A stretch of DNA of 64,000 nucleotides, from assembly GCF_024508665.1 (NCBI RefSeq), contig NZ_JANINP010000006.1:186001-250000 (forward strand). The letters are read 5' to 3'. Below the pieces are notes generated by a model. The model ran no database searches. It worked only from the letters and a program-made list of their open reading frames with translations, and was not told the origin of the DNA. This document shows positions 1 through 8,429 of the stretch, in pieces. Both the position numbers and the translations under genes were made by a program. Source of the DNA: Sphingomonas sp. GTDB taxonomy: Bacteria > Pseudomonadota > Alphaproteobacteria > Sphingomonadales > Sphingomonadaceae. Within the stretch, counting starts at the first letter, position 1. Each line of letters starts with the position of its first letter.

Positions 1-246
1 CTTGAGTTCGGCGGCGAGCGCCTGCATCGCCTGGACCGCGCGATGCTCGGCAGTCGGCCGCGCATTGGCGAACAGCCCCTCATCCTCGACGCGGCAGAAA
101 TATTCGCCTTCGAACAATTCGGGCGGAAGGATCACTTGCGCGCCTCTACCCGCCGCCTCGCGGACCATGCGGGAGACGTTGGCGATATTCGCCTCGATAT
201 CGTTGGAGAAGGCGAGCTGGAGCGCGGCGACGCTTATCTGGGTCAT
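1..246 (-). CDS. aguB: N-carbamoylputrescine amidase, N-terminal part (runs off left edge)
   Basis: The first 82 codons of a carbon-nitrogen hydrolase are visible. The product starts MTQISVAALQLAF and contains VILPPELFEGEYFC, which fits the nitrilase-superfamily segment carrying the first catalytic Glu; the ELFEGEYFC variant is typical of N-carbamoylputrescine amidase, which releases putrescine, CO2 and ammonia in the agmatine route to polyamines. The catalytic Lys and Cys lie beyond the window edge. The gene is divergent from the iron permease-like gene, with a 67-bp gap that must hold both promoters. Family assignment is good; exact substrate is inferred from the motif variant only. Confidence 0.8.
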   Translation of the reverse strand, partial: MTQISVAALQLAFSNDIEANIANVSRMVREAAGRGAQVILPPELFEGEYFCRVEDEGLFANARPTAEHRAVQAMQALAAELK

Positions 247-313
247 GACCTCTGCCATAGCGGGGAAGGGCGGAAAGTGGCAGTCCTTGTCGCCGGTTCA
301 AGAGGAACGGCGG

Positions 314-721
314 ATGGAACGCATTTTCGAGACGATCGCGGGCAAGGTCGCGAGCTGGACCGGACGCCCCCCGGCCTTCATGCTGGCGCTTGCGGTGATC
401 ATCGTCTGGGGCGTGACCGGGCCGATCTTTCACTATTCGGACACCTGGCAGCTGATCATCAACACCGGCACCACCATCGTCACCTTCCTGATGGTGTTCC
501 TGATCCAGAATGCCCAGAATCGCGACGGATCGGCGATCCAGGCCAAGCTCGACGAACTGATCCGCGCGCTCAAGGGGCCACGCAACGAGTTCGTCGGGAT
601 CGAGCATTTGTCGCAACAGGAACTCGAACAAATCAAGGCGAAGCTCGAAGAGCTATGCGGTGGTGATGGCGACCAGGGTAGCGACCATGCTTCGTTCAAG
701 CGGCTGATCTCGCGGTTGTGA
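314..721 (+). CDS. low-affinity iron permease family membrane protein
   Basis: A 135-residue protein with two predicted membrane segments (about residues 20-38 and 45-64), the second ending in FLIQNAQNRD, a hallmark of the bacterial low-affinity Fe/Cu permease family. The C-terminal half is charged and probably cytoplasmic, with a QELEQIKAKLEEL stretch that could form a coiled coil. The ATG at 314 was chosen because the protein then opens with the family-like MERIFETIAGKVA; an open frame continues upstream but overlaps the divergent aguB. Transport of iron is a family-level inference. It converges on the ubiH-like gene with a 22-bp gap. Confidence 0.75.
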   Translation: MERIFETIAGKVASWTGRPPAFMLALAVIIVWGVTGPIFHYSDTWQLIINTGTTIVTFLMVFLIQNAQNRDGSAIQAKLDELIRALKGPRNEFVGIEHLSQQELEQIKAKLEELCGGDGDQGSDHASFKRLISRL

Positions 722-743
722 GACGCTGCCTGGGGTCGGATCC

Positions 744-1961
744 CTAAACCGTCAGCCCCGCGAGCAGCTTGGGCAACGCGCCCGATTCGCCGCGTGCCTC
801 GGCAATGAAGCGATCCTTGAGCGCCGGCGCGTGCTGCACCGCGGATAGCCCGAACCGCCGCACCGCGCTGGCGGTCTTGCCGGGAATACCGAACAATCGG
901 GTCAGTCCGTCAGTCGCCGCCGCGACCATGAAGGTATCGAGGCTGCGCCACCGTTCGTAGCGCTTCAGCAGCGCGCGGTCGCCGACATCGAGCCCGATCC
1001 GCTTGCCGTCGACCAGCACTTCCACCAACGCGGCGACGTCGCGGAAGCCGACGTTCACGCCCTGGCCGGCGATCGGGTGGATGCCGTGCGCGGCGTCGCC
1101 GACCAGCGCCAGCCGCTCCGCGGTGATCGTCGCGGCGTGATGGAAGCCCAGCGGATAGGCGAAACGCGGGCCGAGCCAGGTGATCTGTCCGAGGAAACCG
1201 CCCATCTTGCGATCGAGTTCGGCCATGTAGCCGCGATCGCCGAGCTTCTGCATGCCCGGCCCCTGCGCACCGCGCACCGACCAGACGATCGCCGAGCGAT
1301 GCCCGCGTTCGTCGTCGTTGAGCGGCAGGATGGCGAACGGGCCTTCGGGATAGAAGATCTCGTAGGCGACATTGTCGTGGCTGTGCTCGTGCCCGATCGA
1401 GGTGACCAAAGCGACATGGTCGTAAGTCCAGCGCGCGACGTTGAGCCCCGCCGCCTCGCGCGTCGGCGAATTGCGCCCTTCCGCCCCGATCAGCAGCGAC
1501 GCACGCACCTCGCTGCCGTCGCTCAGAGCCGCGCGGACGCCTGCTTCGTCGCGGTCGACCGCCGCAGCGCGCGTCTGCATCCGGAGGTCGACGCCGGGTG
1601 CCGCGCCGGCAGCGTCGAGCAAGGCGGTACGGAGATCGCGATTCTCGAACATCGTGCCGAGCGCGGACTCGCCGTCCTGCGGCACGAAATCGAGCGCGCC
1701 CGGCTCGAGGCCGTCGGACACGCGGATTCCCTCGATCGGGCAACCCTTGCCCGCCAGCCGGTCGGCGACCCCGATCGCACGCAGCATGTTCATCGGCGCG
1801 CTGGCGATCGCCGAGGCGCGTCCGTCGAACCCGGCCGCGGTGATCACCGCCGGATCGGCGGGATCAACCACGATGCTGGTGATGCCATGCGCGTCGGCCG
1901 CGACCGCAAGCGCGCTGCCGACCAGCCCGCCGCCGAGGATGAGGAGATCCGCCTGAGACAT
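744..1961 (-). CDS. UbiH/UbiF/COQ6-family FAD-dependent hydroxylase (ubiquinone biosynthesis)
   Basis: A 405-residue flavoprotein monooxygenase. The N-terminal dinucleotide motif LILGGGLVGSA is at residues 7-17, the GAEGRNSPTR (DG-type) motif near 160, and the LVGDAAHGIHPIAGQG FAD-ribityl motif near 287-302, in the order of the UbiH/COQ6 family. Such enzymes hydroxylate the ubiquinone ring using NAD(P)H and O2 at the inner membrane. The start at 1961 (MSQADLLILGGG) places the FAD motif at the usual distance from the N terminus; the frame is open further upstream but enters a long inverted repeat. Which ring position is hydroxylated cannot be told from sequence. Confidence 0.85.
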   Translation of the reverse strand: MSQADLLILGGGLVGSALAVAADAHGITSIVVDPADPAVITAAGFDGRASAIASAPMNMLRAIGVADRLAGKGCPIEGIRVSDGLEPGALDFVPQDGESALGTMFENRDLRTALLDAAGAAPGVDLRMQTRAAAVDRDEAGVRAALSDGSEVRASLLIGAEGRNSPTREAAGLNVARWTYDHVALVTSIGHEHSHDNVAYEIFYPEGPFAILPLNDDERGHRSAIVWSVRGAQGPGMQKLGDRGYMAELDRKMGGFLGQITWLGPRFAYPLGFHHAATITAERLALVGDAAHGIHPIAGQGVNVGFRDVAALVEVLVDGKRIGLDVGDRALLKRYERWRSLDTFMVAAATDGLTRLFGIPGKTASAVRRFGLSAVQHAPALKDRFIAEARGESGALPKLLAGLTV

Positions 1962-2013
1962 GGGCAATGCCCTACGACTTGAGGGTCGGAGCGGCAATGG
2001 GGGCGAGGAACCC

Positions 2014-2157
2014 AATCCTCCCCGTTCACGGGGAGGGGGACCGCGCGGCGCCAGCCGCGTGGTGGAGGGGGCCCTCCTCACGTTCGTCGCTTGAGGCCCG
2101 CCCCCTCCACCAAGCCGCTGCGCGTCTTGGTCCCCCTCCCCACAAGTGGGGAGGATT
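2014..2157. repeat. long inverted repeat, C/G-tract family, copy 1
   Basis: Two arms of about 58 bp (2014-2072 and 2100-2157) are imperfect reverse complements and enclose a 27-bp loop. Each arm begins AATCCTCCCC, continues through GGGGAGGGGGACC and ends TGGTGGAGGGGGC. Each arm also contains its own short CTCCCC/GGGGAG hairpin. The element occupies the 308-bp space between ubiH and ftsK (1962-2269), leaving roughly 110 bp after it for the ftsK promoter. Related elements sit at 48378-48479 and 54968-55116. No transposase is nearby. Confidence 0.8.
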
Positions 2158-2269
2158 TGCGTCAGTCAGCCCGTTCCCGCCCCATCCCATCCACACCGCC
2201 TTGACGTCAGACTCCGCTGGCGCGAGAATCCATCGTGAACGCACAGCGTACATTTCGGGGGATTCGAGC

Positions 2270-4573
2270 ATGGCCAGCCGCGCGCAGACGCCGCTCTGGC
2301 GGGAAACGGTGAAGGCGGGCGCGGCCCGATCGGGCGCGATGATCGTCGCTGTGGCGGTCGCCGCGGTATCGTTGCTGCTCATCCTCTCGCTCGCCAGCTA
2401 TCATTCGGGCGACCCGTCGCTCAGCACCGCGGCGGGCGGTCCGGCGCAGAATCTGGTCGGCTATCCCGGCGCGGTGATCGCCGATCTGGCCTATACCGTC
2501 CTGGGCTGGCCGGCCTGGGGCATGCTGGCGGTCGGGCCGGTGATCGCGTGGCGGTTATGGCGCGGCGAGGGTGCCGGCGGCTGGGGCAGGATGGCGCTGA
2601 CCGCTGCGTTCGGCCTCCTGTTGGTCGCCACCGCGCAGGGATTCGTGTCGAGCGGCGCCAGCCTCGACTGGCCGGCGGGCAAGAGCGGGCTGGTCGGCAT
2701 GCTGATCGCCGACGGCCTCAAATGGCTGATCGCGCTGATCGGCAATCCGGTCGCCGTTTTGTGGACCGACCGCGTGGTCGGCACGCTCGCCGGCCTGTCG
2801 GGCGCGGTGATCTGGTTCATGAGCCTGGAGGTCGGGCTCCCGCGCGTGCCGGCGATGCCGCGGATCGGCCGATCGGCCGAGGTGCAGCGCCTGACCGACC
2901 AGCGCCCAGGTGATCGCGTGATCGACATGGAGCCGGAGCCGTCGATTCGTCAGCCGCGCGCCGTCGCGCTGCCCGACAATCGTCCGGCGCCGGTGATCGC
3001 CGAGCGCAACGCCGCGCCGGCGCCGGCCAAGCCGGCCAAGCCCAAACAGGGCAGTTTCGACCTGCGCGACAATTATCCATTGCCGTCGCTCGATCTGCTC
3101 AAGGCGCCGCCGCCCTCGACCGGCGGGCCGATCGACAAGGCCGCGCTGGAGCGCAACGCACGGTTGCTCGAAACGGTGCTCGACGATTTCCACGTCAAGG
3201 GCCAGATCACCGCCGTCCACCCCGGCCCGGTGGTCACGATCTACGAGCTCGAGCCCGCCGCCGGGACCAAGGCGAGCCGCGTCGTCCAGCTTGCCGACGA
3301 CATCGCGCGCAACATGTCGGCGGTTTCGGCGCGCATCGCCCCGATTCCCGGCCGCACCGTGATCGGCATCGAATTGCCCAATGCACGGCGCGAGACGGTC
3401 AATCTGCACGAGCTGATGGCGTCGGACGCGTTCGAGGATCAGTCGGCGTCACTGCCGATCGTGCTCGGCAAGAACACCGCGGGCGACCCGGTGATCGTCG
3501 ACCTGGCGCCGATGCCGCACCTGCTCGTCGCCGGCACCACCGGTTCGGGCAAGTCGGTCGGTCTGAACTGCATGATCCTGTCGCTGCTCTACAAGCTCGA
3601 TCCCAAGCAGTGCCGGATGATCATGATCGATCCGAAGATGCTCGAACTGAGCATGTACGACGACATTCCGCATCTGCTCTCGCCGGTGGTCACCGATCCG
3701 TCCAAGGCGGTGCGCGCGCTCAAATGGGCGGTCGAGCAGATGGAGGACCGCTATCGCATGATGGCCTCGGTCAACGTGCGCGGGCTCGCCAGCTTCAACG
3801 ACAAGGTGCGCGCGGCCAAAGCCAAGGGCCAGCCGCTCGGCCGCAAGGTCCAGATCGGATATGAGGACGGCAAGCCGGTCTATGAGGAAGAGCAGCTCGA
3901 ATACGAGCCGCTGCCGCAGATCGTCGTCATCGTCGACGAACTCGCGGACCTGATGATGACCGCGGGTAAGGAAGTCGAATTCCTGATCCAGCGGCTGGCG
4001 CAGAAAGCGCGCGCCGCGGGCATCCACCTGATCATGGCGACGCAGCGCCCCTCGGTTGACGTCATCACCGGCGTGATCAAGGCGAATCTGCCGACGCGCA
4101 TCTCGTTCAACGTCACCAGCAAGATCGATTCGCGCACCATCCTGGGCGAACAGGGCGCCGAGCAGCTGCTGGGCAAGGGCGACATGCTGTACATGGCGTA
4201 CGGCAAGCAGATCAGCCGCGTCCATGGTCCGTTCGTCAGCGACGACGAGGTGCGCGCGGTCGCCGATCACTGGCGCGCGCAGGGTCAGCCCGATTACATC
4301 CAGTCGGTGACCGAGGAGAGCGAGGACGGCTTCGCACTCGACGGCGCGCCGCTCGGCGAGGATTCGGCCGAGGACCAGCAATATCGCGGTGCGATCCAGT
4401 TGGTGGTCGAAAGCCAGAAGGCGTCGACTTCGTGGCTGCAGCGCCAGATGCGAATCGGCTACAATTCGGCGGCGCGGCTGATCGAGCGGATGGAGAAAGA
4501 CGGCATCGTCGGCCGTCCCGATCATGTCGGCCGCCGCGAAGTATTGCGCGATCGCGAGGGCAACCCGCTCTGA
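2270..4573 (+). CDS. ftsK: DNA translocase FtsK
   Basis: A 767-residue protein with the FtsK layout. Four to five hydrophobic segments lie within residues 20-190, followed by a Pro/Ala-rich linker (about 215-265) that is short compared with E. coli. The RecA-like motor has Walker A AGTTGSGKSVGLN near 420 and Walker B IVVIVDELADLMM near 550. The C-terminal winged-helix gamma domain (SWLQRQMRIGYNSAARLIE, about 720-740) is the part that reads KOPS-type sequences. FtsK couples septation to segregation and dimer resolution of the chromosome terminus. The ATG at 2270 was chosen over earlier in-frame starts because those lie within the long inverted repeat. Confidence 0.95.
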   Translation: MASRAQTPLWRETVKAGAARSGAMIVAVAVAAVSLLLILSLASYHSGDPSLSTAAGGPAQNLVGYPGAVIADLAYTVLGWPAWGMLAVGPVIAWRLWRGEGAGGWGRMALTAAFGLLLVATAQGFVSSGASLDWPAGKSGLVGMLIADGLKWLIALIGNPVAVLWTDRVVGTLAGLSGAVIWFMSLEVGLPRVPAMPRIGRSAEVQRLTDQRPGDRVIDMEPEPSIRQPRAVALPDNRPAPVIAERNAAPAPAKPAKPKQGSFDLRDNYPLPSLDLLKAPPPSTGGPIDKAALERNARLLETVLDDFHVKGQITAVHPGPVVTIYELEPAAGTKASRVVQLADDIARNMSAVSARIAPIPGRTVIGIELPNARRETVNLHELMASDAFEDQSASLPIVLGKNTAGDPVIVDLAPMPHLLVAGTTGSGKSVGLNCMILSLLYKLDPKQCRMIMIDPKMLELSMYDDIPHLLSPVVTDPSKAVRALKWAVEQMEDRYRMMASVNVRGLASFNDKVRAAKAKGQPLGRKVQIGYEDGKPVYEEEQLEYEPLPQIVVIVDELADLMMTAGKEVEFLIQRLAQKARAAGIHLIMATQRPSVDVITGVIKANLPTRISFNVTSKIDSRTILGEQGAEQLLGKGDMLYMAYGKQISRVHGPFVSDDEVRAVADHWRAQGQPDYIQSVTEESEDGFALDGAPLGEDSAEDQQYRGAIQLVVESQKASTSWLQRQMRIGYNSAARLIERMEKDGIVGRPDHVGRREVLRDREGNPL

Positions 4574-4580
4574 TATGAAG

Positions 4581-4624
4581 TCAGCTTCGCTGACCGGCAC
4601 CGGCTTCCGGTTCGGCGAAGCTGA
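4581..4624. other. intercistronic hairpin between ftsK and lolA
   Basis: TCAGCTTCGC (4581-4590) and GCGAAGCTGA (4615-4624) form a perfect 10-bp stem; the 24-base loop contains a further CCGG-rich hairpin. There is no T-run after it, so it is not a standard intrinsic terminator. It could be an RNA-processing or stability element between the two genes. Confidence 0.5.
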
Positions 4625-4702
4625 ACCGGACCAAGACTTACGCGTTCAGAGCGGGTTCAAGCCCATGGCGCCACCCTGGCCGCCTGTTTCAGGAGAATAT
4701 TC

Positions 4703-5326
4703 GTGACGTCTCGCGCCCTAGCGCTGTTGTTCGTGCCCGCCTTGGTCGCCACCGCGGCCGTCGCCGCACCGGCGGCGACCTCGCCCGATCTCGCTAAGGT
4801 CCAAGCGCATCTGCGCGCGGTCCAGTCGATGACCGCGGCGTTCAGCCAATATGACCGCAACGGCAAGACGCTGACCGGCACGCTGTCGTTGAAACAACCC
4901 GGCAAGCTCCGCTTCCAATATCAGAAGAACGTGCCGATCCTGATCGTCGCCGACGGCAAGTCCTTATGGTTCCTCGACTACCAGGTCGGGCAGAAGCAAC
5001 GCTGGCCGATCGGCGGCTCGCCGCTGGGTGTATTGCTCGACCCCAGCAAGGACATCAGCCGCTTCGCAAAGGTGATGCCGACCGCCGACCCATCGGTCAT
5101 TTCGGTCGACGCCAGCGATCCCAAACACCCCGAATATGGCCGCATAACCCTGGTGTTCGAGCGCAATGCGGCGGGGCCGGCGGGCCTGATCCTGCGCGGC
5201 TGGGTGGCGCTCGATGCGCAGAACAATCGGACGACGATCCGACTGTCGGATCCCAAGTTCAACGTGCCGATTTCCGACGGAACGTTCCGCTTCAACGATC
5301 CGGTGCGCGGCGGATTCAAAAAATAA
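4703..5326 (+). CDS. lolA: outer-membrane lipoprotein carrier protein LolA-like
   Basis: A 207-residue periplasmic protein with a cleavable signal peptide (hydrophobic LALLFVPALVATAAVA, cleavage probably after an AxA near residue 22). The mature part shows the LolA pattern: MTAAFSQYDRNGKTLTGTLSL, then KPGKLRF-type and LWFLDYQVGQ segments. LolA shuttles lipoproteins from the LolCDE transporter to the outer membrane. Translation starts at a GTG (4703), supported by AGGAG at 4691-4695. A strong intrinsic terminator follows at 5453-5484. Confidence in the LolA/LptA-like fold is high. Confidence 0.88.
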   Translation: MTSRALALLFVPALVATAAVAAPAATSPDLAKVQAHLRAVQSMTAAFSQYDRNGKTLTGTLSLKQPGKLRFQYQKNVPILIVADGKSLWFLDYQVGQKQRWPIGGSPLGVLLDPSKDISRFAKVMPTADPSVISVDASDPKHPEYGRITLVFERNAAGPAGLILRGWVALDAQNNRTTIRLSDPKFNVPISDGTFRFNDPVRGGFKK

Positions 5327-5452
5327 CGAACCGTTCATCTGGGCGACAGCTTCGCCCGCCTAATACACGTTTCGCGGATGTGGGGCGGTTCGGGATTTTC
5401 CCCCTGTTGCCCGAAACAAACCACTTCCCGCCTGCGTGACGAACGCTAGGTC

Positions 5453-5490
5453 GGCCCCTGTTCCATGCCCCCGGAACAGGGGCCTTTCCT
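5453..5490 (+). terminator. intrinsic terminator after lolA
   Basis: GGCCCCTGTTCC (5453-5464) pairs perfectly with GGAACAGGGGCC (5473-5484) across an 8-base loop, followed by TTTCCTTT. It lies 127 bp after the lolA stop. The rest of the 306-bp gap before xthA (5327-5632) is GC-rich sequence with further short palindromes (for example a GACGCGGCTTCGCCGCGACG-type hairpin near 5565) and no gene I can support. Confidence 0.85.
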
Positions 5491-5609
5491 TTGCGCAGAG
5501 CGGACGGCGGCGCCCCGCCGCCAACTCGCCCAAGCACGGCCGGCGCCGCGTAGCGGCGTCCGACGACGACGCGGCTTCGCCGCGACGCGTGCAAGGGTGA
5601 CGAAACCGC

Positions 5610-5636
5610 ATGAACTCCCTAAGTGCGCTTCCGTGA
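5610..5636 (+). other. possible 8-codon leader ORF overlapping the xthA start
   Basis: ATG AAC TCC CTA AGT GCG CTT CCG TGA reads MNSLSALP and stops at 5636. Its TGA overlaps the GTG start of xthA in the form GTGA, the same overlap used by many genuine gene pairs here. AAGGGTGA lies 10 bases upstream of its ATG. It may be a translational-coupling leader or chance; 8 codons are too few to judge. Confidence 0.25.
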
Positions 5637-6415
5637 AGATCGTTTCCTGGAACATTAACTCGGTCCGCTTCCGTATCGAGATCGTCGAGAAATTCCTGCG
5701 CGAGGTCGCGCCCGACATCTTGTGCCTGCAGGAAACCAAGGTGATCGACGCCGACTTTCCCGAAGGTGCCTTCCGTGCGCTCGGCTACGACACGATCTTC
5801 CTCCACGGCCAACGCATGCACCATGGCGTGGCGATCATCAGCCGCGTCCCGCTGGTCGAGGACGACCGGTTCGACTGGCAGGCCAATCGCGAGGCACGGC
5901 ACGTCGGGGTGCGGTTGCCGAACGGCGTGCGACTGGAGAATGTCTATGTGCCCGCGGGCGGCGACATCCCGGATCGCGAGGTCAATCCCAAGTTCGGCCA
6001 GAAGCTCGATTTCGTCGAGCGGATGACCGCCTGGTCGGCGACACTCGATTGCCCGACGATCCTGACCGGCGATTTCAACATCGCACCGCTCGAATCGGAC
6101 GTGTGGAACCACAAGCAGTTGCTCAAGGTCGTCAGCCATACGCCGATCGAGGTCGACGCGCTCAATCGGCTCAAGGACTCGAACAGCTGGGTCGATCTCG
6201 GGCGTCATTTCTACCCCGCGCCAGCACGCCTCCACACCTGGTGGAGCTATCGCTCGCCCGACTGGACCAAGAATGACCGCGGCCGCCGGCTCGACCATAT
6301 GTGGGCGACCGCCGACGTCGCCGCCAAGGCGCGGTCGCATCAGGTGTTCGAGGATTGTCGCAATTGGCTGAAGCCGTCGGATCACGTCCCGATCATGACC
6401 GAGTTCGACCTGTGA
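5633..6415 (+). CDS. xthA: exodeoxyribonuclease III
   Basis: A 260-residue AP endonuclease of the exonuclease III family. Visible motifs are VSWNINSVRFR (Asn near residue 7), DILCLQETKV (metal-binding Glu), TGDFNIAP (Asp-Asn pair) and the terminal SDHVPIMTEF with its catalytic His. The enzyme cuts at abasic sites and removes 3' blocking groups in base-excision repair. The start was set at the GTG of 5633 so that the protein opens MKIVSWN as in the family; another in-frame GTG lies 36 bases upstream. It is followed 25 bp later by ribA on the same strand. Confidence 0.93.
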   Translation: MKIVSWNINSVRFRIEIVEKFLREVAPDILCLQETKVIDADFPEGAFRALGYDTIFLHGQRMHHGVAIISRVPLVEDDRFDWQANREARHVGVRLPNGVRLENVYVPAGGDIPDREVNPKFGQKLDFVERMTAWSATLDCPTILTGDFNIAPLESDVWNHKQLLKVVSHTPIEVDALNRLKDSNSWVDLGRHFYPAPARLHTWWSYRSPDWTKNDRGRRLDHMWATADVAAKARSHQVFEDCRNWLKPSDHVPIMTEFDL

Positions 6416-6440
6416 GGGCGCCGACCATGAATGCACGGCC

Positions 6441-7493
6441 ATGAGCGCGCGTAACGTCGCCCGTGCGATCGACGCGCTGCGCCGCGGCTGGCCGATCGCC
6501 ATAAAGGGCGCCGGCGCGCCGGTCGGCCTGCTCGCGATCGAAACCGCCGATGCCGGGCGGATGAAGGCGTTCGACCCGGACGGCGAGTCGCCGATCCTGC
6601 TGTCGGCCGGGCGCGCCGCCACGCTCAAGCTTGCCAACCAGCTCGAGGCGGCGATTCCCGATTCGCCCGTGCTGGTAGAGCGCACCTTCTGGATCGATTT
6701 CGACTGCGCGGTCGCGCTCGCCGACCCGCAGCTCGACATGGCCACCCCGATGAAGGGCCCGTTCCGCGCGATCCATGTCGACGATCGTGACGTCATGGCG
6801 GCCGCGCTGTCGCTCGCGCGTACCGCGGGCGTCCTTCCTGCCTTCTTCGTCGGCCAGGCGCCGGAGGAGATCATCACGATCGCCGATATCGAGGCGTTCG
6901 AGGATCCGATCAGCCTGGCGATCGCGGCGCGGGCCAAGCTCCCGGTCGCCGGGTCGGAAAATTCGGAGATCGTCGCGTTCCGCTCCCCCGATTCGCCCGG
7001 CGAGCATGTCGCGCTGATCATCGGCCAGCCGGATGGCCGTCCGCCTCTGGTGCGCCTGCACAGCGAATGCCTGACCGGCGACGTGCTCGGCAGCCTCAAA
7101 TGCGATTGCGGGCCGCAGCTCCATGCCGCGATCCATGCGATGGAAGATACCGGCTGGGGCATATTGCTCTATCTGCGCCAGGAAGGACGCGGGATCGGGC
7201 TGGTCAACAAGTTGCGCGCCTATGCGCTGCAGGATCAGGGGTTCGACACGGTCGACGCCAATACCCGCCTGGGCTTCGCGGTCGATGCGCGCGATTTCCG
7301 CATCGCGGCGCGCATGCTCGAGCTGCTCGGCCAGACCAGGATCCGGCTGCTGACCAACAACCCCGAAAAGGTCCGCGTGCTCGAAGCAGCCGGGATCACG
7401 GTCACCGAACGCGTGCCGATCGCGCTGCCGCCCAATCCGTTCAATGCCAAGTATCTGGCGACCAAGCGCGACCGGACGGGGCATCAACTCTAA
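6441..7493 (+). CDS. ribA: GTP cyclohydrolase II with extended N-terminal domain
   Basis: A 350-residue protein. The C-terminal half (from about residue 185) is a complete GTP cyclohydrolase II: zinc-site Cys residues in HSECLTGDVLGSLKCDCG (about 208-225), then LYLRQEGRGIGLVNKLRAYA and LLTNNPEKV. It opens GTP to the first riboflavin precursor. The first about 185 residues do not look like a 3,4-dihydroxy-2-butanone 4-phosphate synthase: I see none of its acidic active-site motifs. Their role is unknown to me. E. coli RibA is only about 196 residues. The stop is followed one base later by the next gene's ATG, so the two are probably co-transcribed. Confidence 0.9.
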   Translation: MSARNVARAIDALRRGWPIAIKGAGAPVGLLAIETADAGRMKAFDPDGESPILLSAGRAATLKLANQLEAAIPDSPVLVERTFWIDFDCAVALADPQLDMATPMKGPFRAIHVDDRDVMAAALSLARTAGVLPAFFVGQAPEEIITIADIEAFEDPISLAIAARAKLPVAGSENSEIVAFRSPDSPGEHVALIIGQPDGRPPLVRLHSECLTGDVLGSLKCDCGPQLHAAIHAMEDTGWGILLYLRQEGRGIGLVNKLRAYALQDQGFDTVDANTRLGFAVDARDFRIAARMLELLGQTRIRLLTNNPEKVRVLEAAGITVTERVPIALPPNPFNAKYLATKRDRTGHQL

Positions 7494-7494
7494 A

Positions 7495-7743
7495 ATGGCG
7501 GGAGGCGGCTGGCGGGCGATACATGTCGGGATGACGAAGGACGGCCTGACGATCGACGGCGCCGACATTTGGGCGCTGACATGGCACCGGACGCGCGAAC
7601 CGACGCTGCAACTGCCCCACCCGACCTATCCCGATCAACTCGACTATTTCGATATCTACGAGGTCGACGGTCCCGCCGGCCGACTGCGCTTCGCCGCAGG
7701 CGAGCTGTCGGGCGGCGTCTGGGGATTCTACGTCCCCGCCTGA
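7495..7743 (+). CDS. small conserved-looking protein of unknown function
   Basis: An 82-residue open frame starting one base after the ribA stop. The protein has no signal peptide or membrane segment. It is rich in aromatic residues (YPDQLDYFDIYEVDG, ending VWGFYVPA), which looks like a folded beta-rich domain rather than chance coding. A second possible start is the Met at 7531. It converges on the HAD phosphatase gene with a 2-bp gap. I do not recognise the family. Confidence 0.55.
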   Translation: MAGGGWRAIHVGMTKDGLTIDGADIWALTWHRTREPTLQLPHPTYPDQLDYFDIYEVDGPAGRLRFAAGELSGGVWGFYVPA

Positions 7744-7745
7744 GA

Positions 7746-8429
7746 TCAGCCGAGCAGCGCTGCGACCTCGTCGAAGCTCGACGCCACCGCCGCTACCCCG
7801 ATCGCCCGCAGGCGCTCGCTATGGTCCGGCGCGCAATGATTGCCCGCGCACAATCCGATGACATGTCCGCCCGAGGCGACGGCGCCGGTCGCGCCGACCG
7901 GCGAATCCTCGATGATCGCGCAGTCGCCGATCGCCACGCCGAGTTTGTCGGCGGCGTAGAGGTAGAGATCCGGCGCCGGCTTGCCGCGCTCGACATGCTC
8001 GCGGCCCGAATAGAGATGATCGCCGAACGCGTCGGACAGGCCGATATGGTCGAGATGGCGGCGGATCCAGCGCGTCGAGCTGGACGACACCACCGCCTTG
8101 GGCAGATCGGCAGGCAGCGAGCGGACGAAGGCAACCGCTCCGGCGACCTCGCCGATCCCTTCCGCCATCACCCGCGCATCCTCGGCCTCGCGCGCGGCGA
8201 AGAAATCGTCGGGCAGCGCGCGGCCGATCCACGCCTCGACGCGGTCGAGAAAGTCCTTGCCCGCATACCCCATGAAATTGGCCATGGATTCTTCGGGCGT
8301 GGTCGGATGGCCGATCGACGTTAGAAAATCGGCGATATGCTTGTTGCCGACATATTCGCTCTCGATCAGCACGCCGTCGAAATCGAACAGCAAGGCCGCG
8401 AACCTGATCGGGATTACGCCGCCGCTCAT
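7746..8429 (-). CDS. HAD-superfamily (subfamily IA) phosphatase
   Basis: A 227-residue hydrolase with all four HAD motifs: DFDGVLIESE (motif I, nucleophile Asp near residue 14), VVSSSS (motif II), RGKPAPDLYL (motif III Lys) and IIEDSPVGATGA (motif IV). The cap insert between motifs I and II places it with the beta-phosphoglucomutase/phosphoglycolate phosphatase-like group. Substrate is not predictable. Its ATG overlaps the yggS stop as ATGA (8426-8429), so the two are translationally coupled. Confidence 0.85.
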   Translation of the reverse strand: MSGGVIPIRFAALLFDFDGVLIESEYVGNKHIADFLTSIGHPTTPEESMANFMGYAGKDFLDRVEAWIGRALPDDFFAAREAEDARVMAEGIGEVAGAVAFVRSLPADLPKAVVSSSSTRWIRRHLDHIGLSDAFGDHLYSGREHVERGKPAPDLYLYAADKLGVAIGDCAIIEDSPVGATGAVASGGHVIGLCAGNHCAPDHSERLRAIGVAAVASSFDEVAALLG

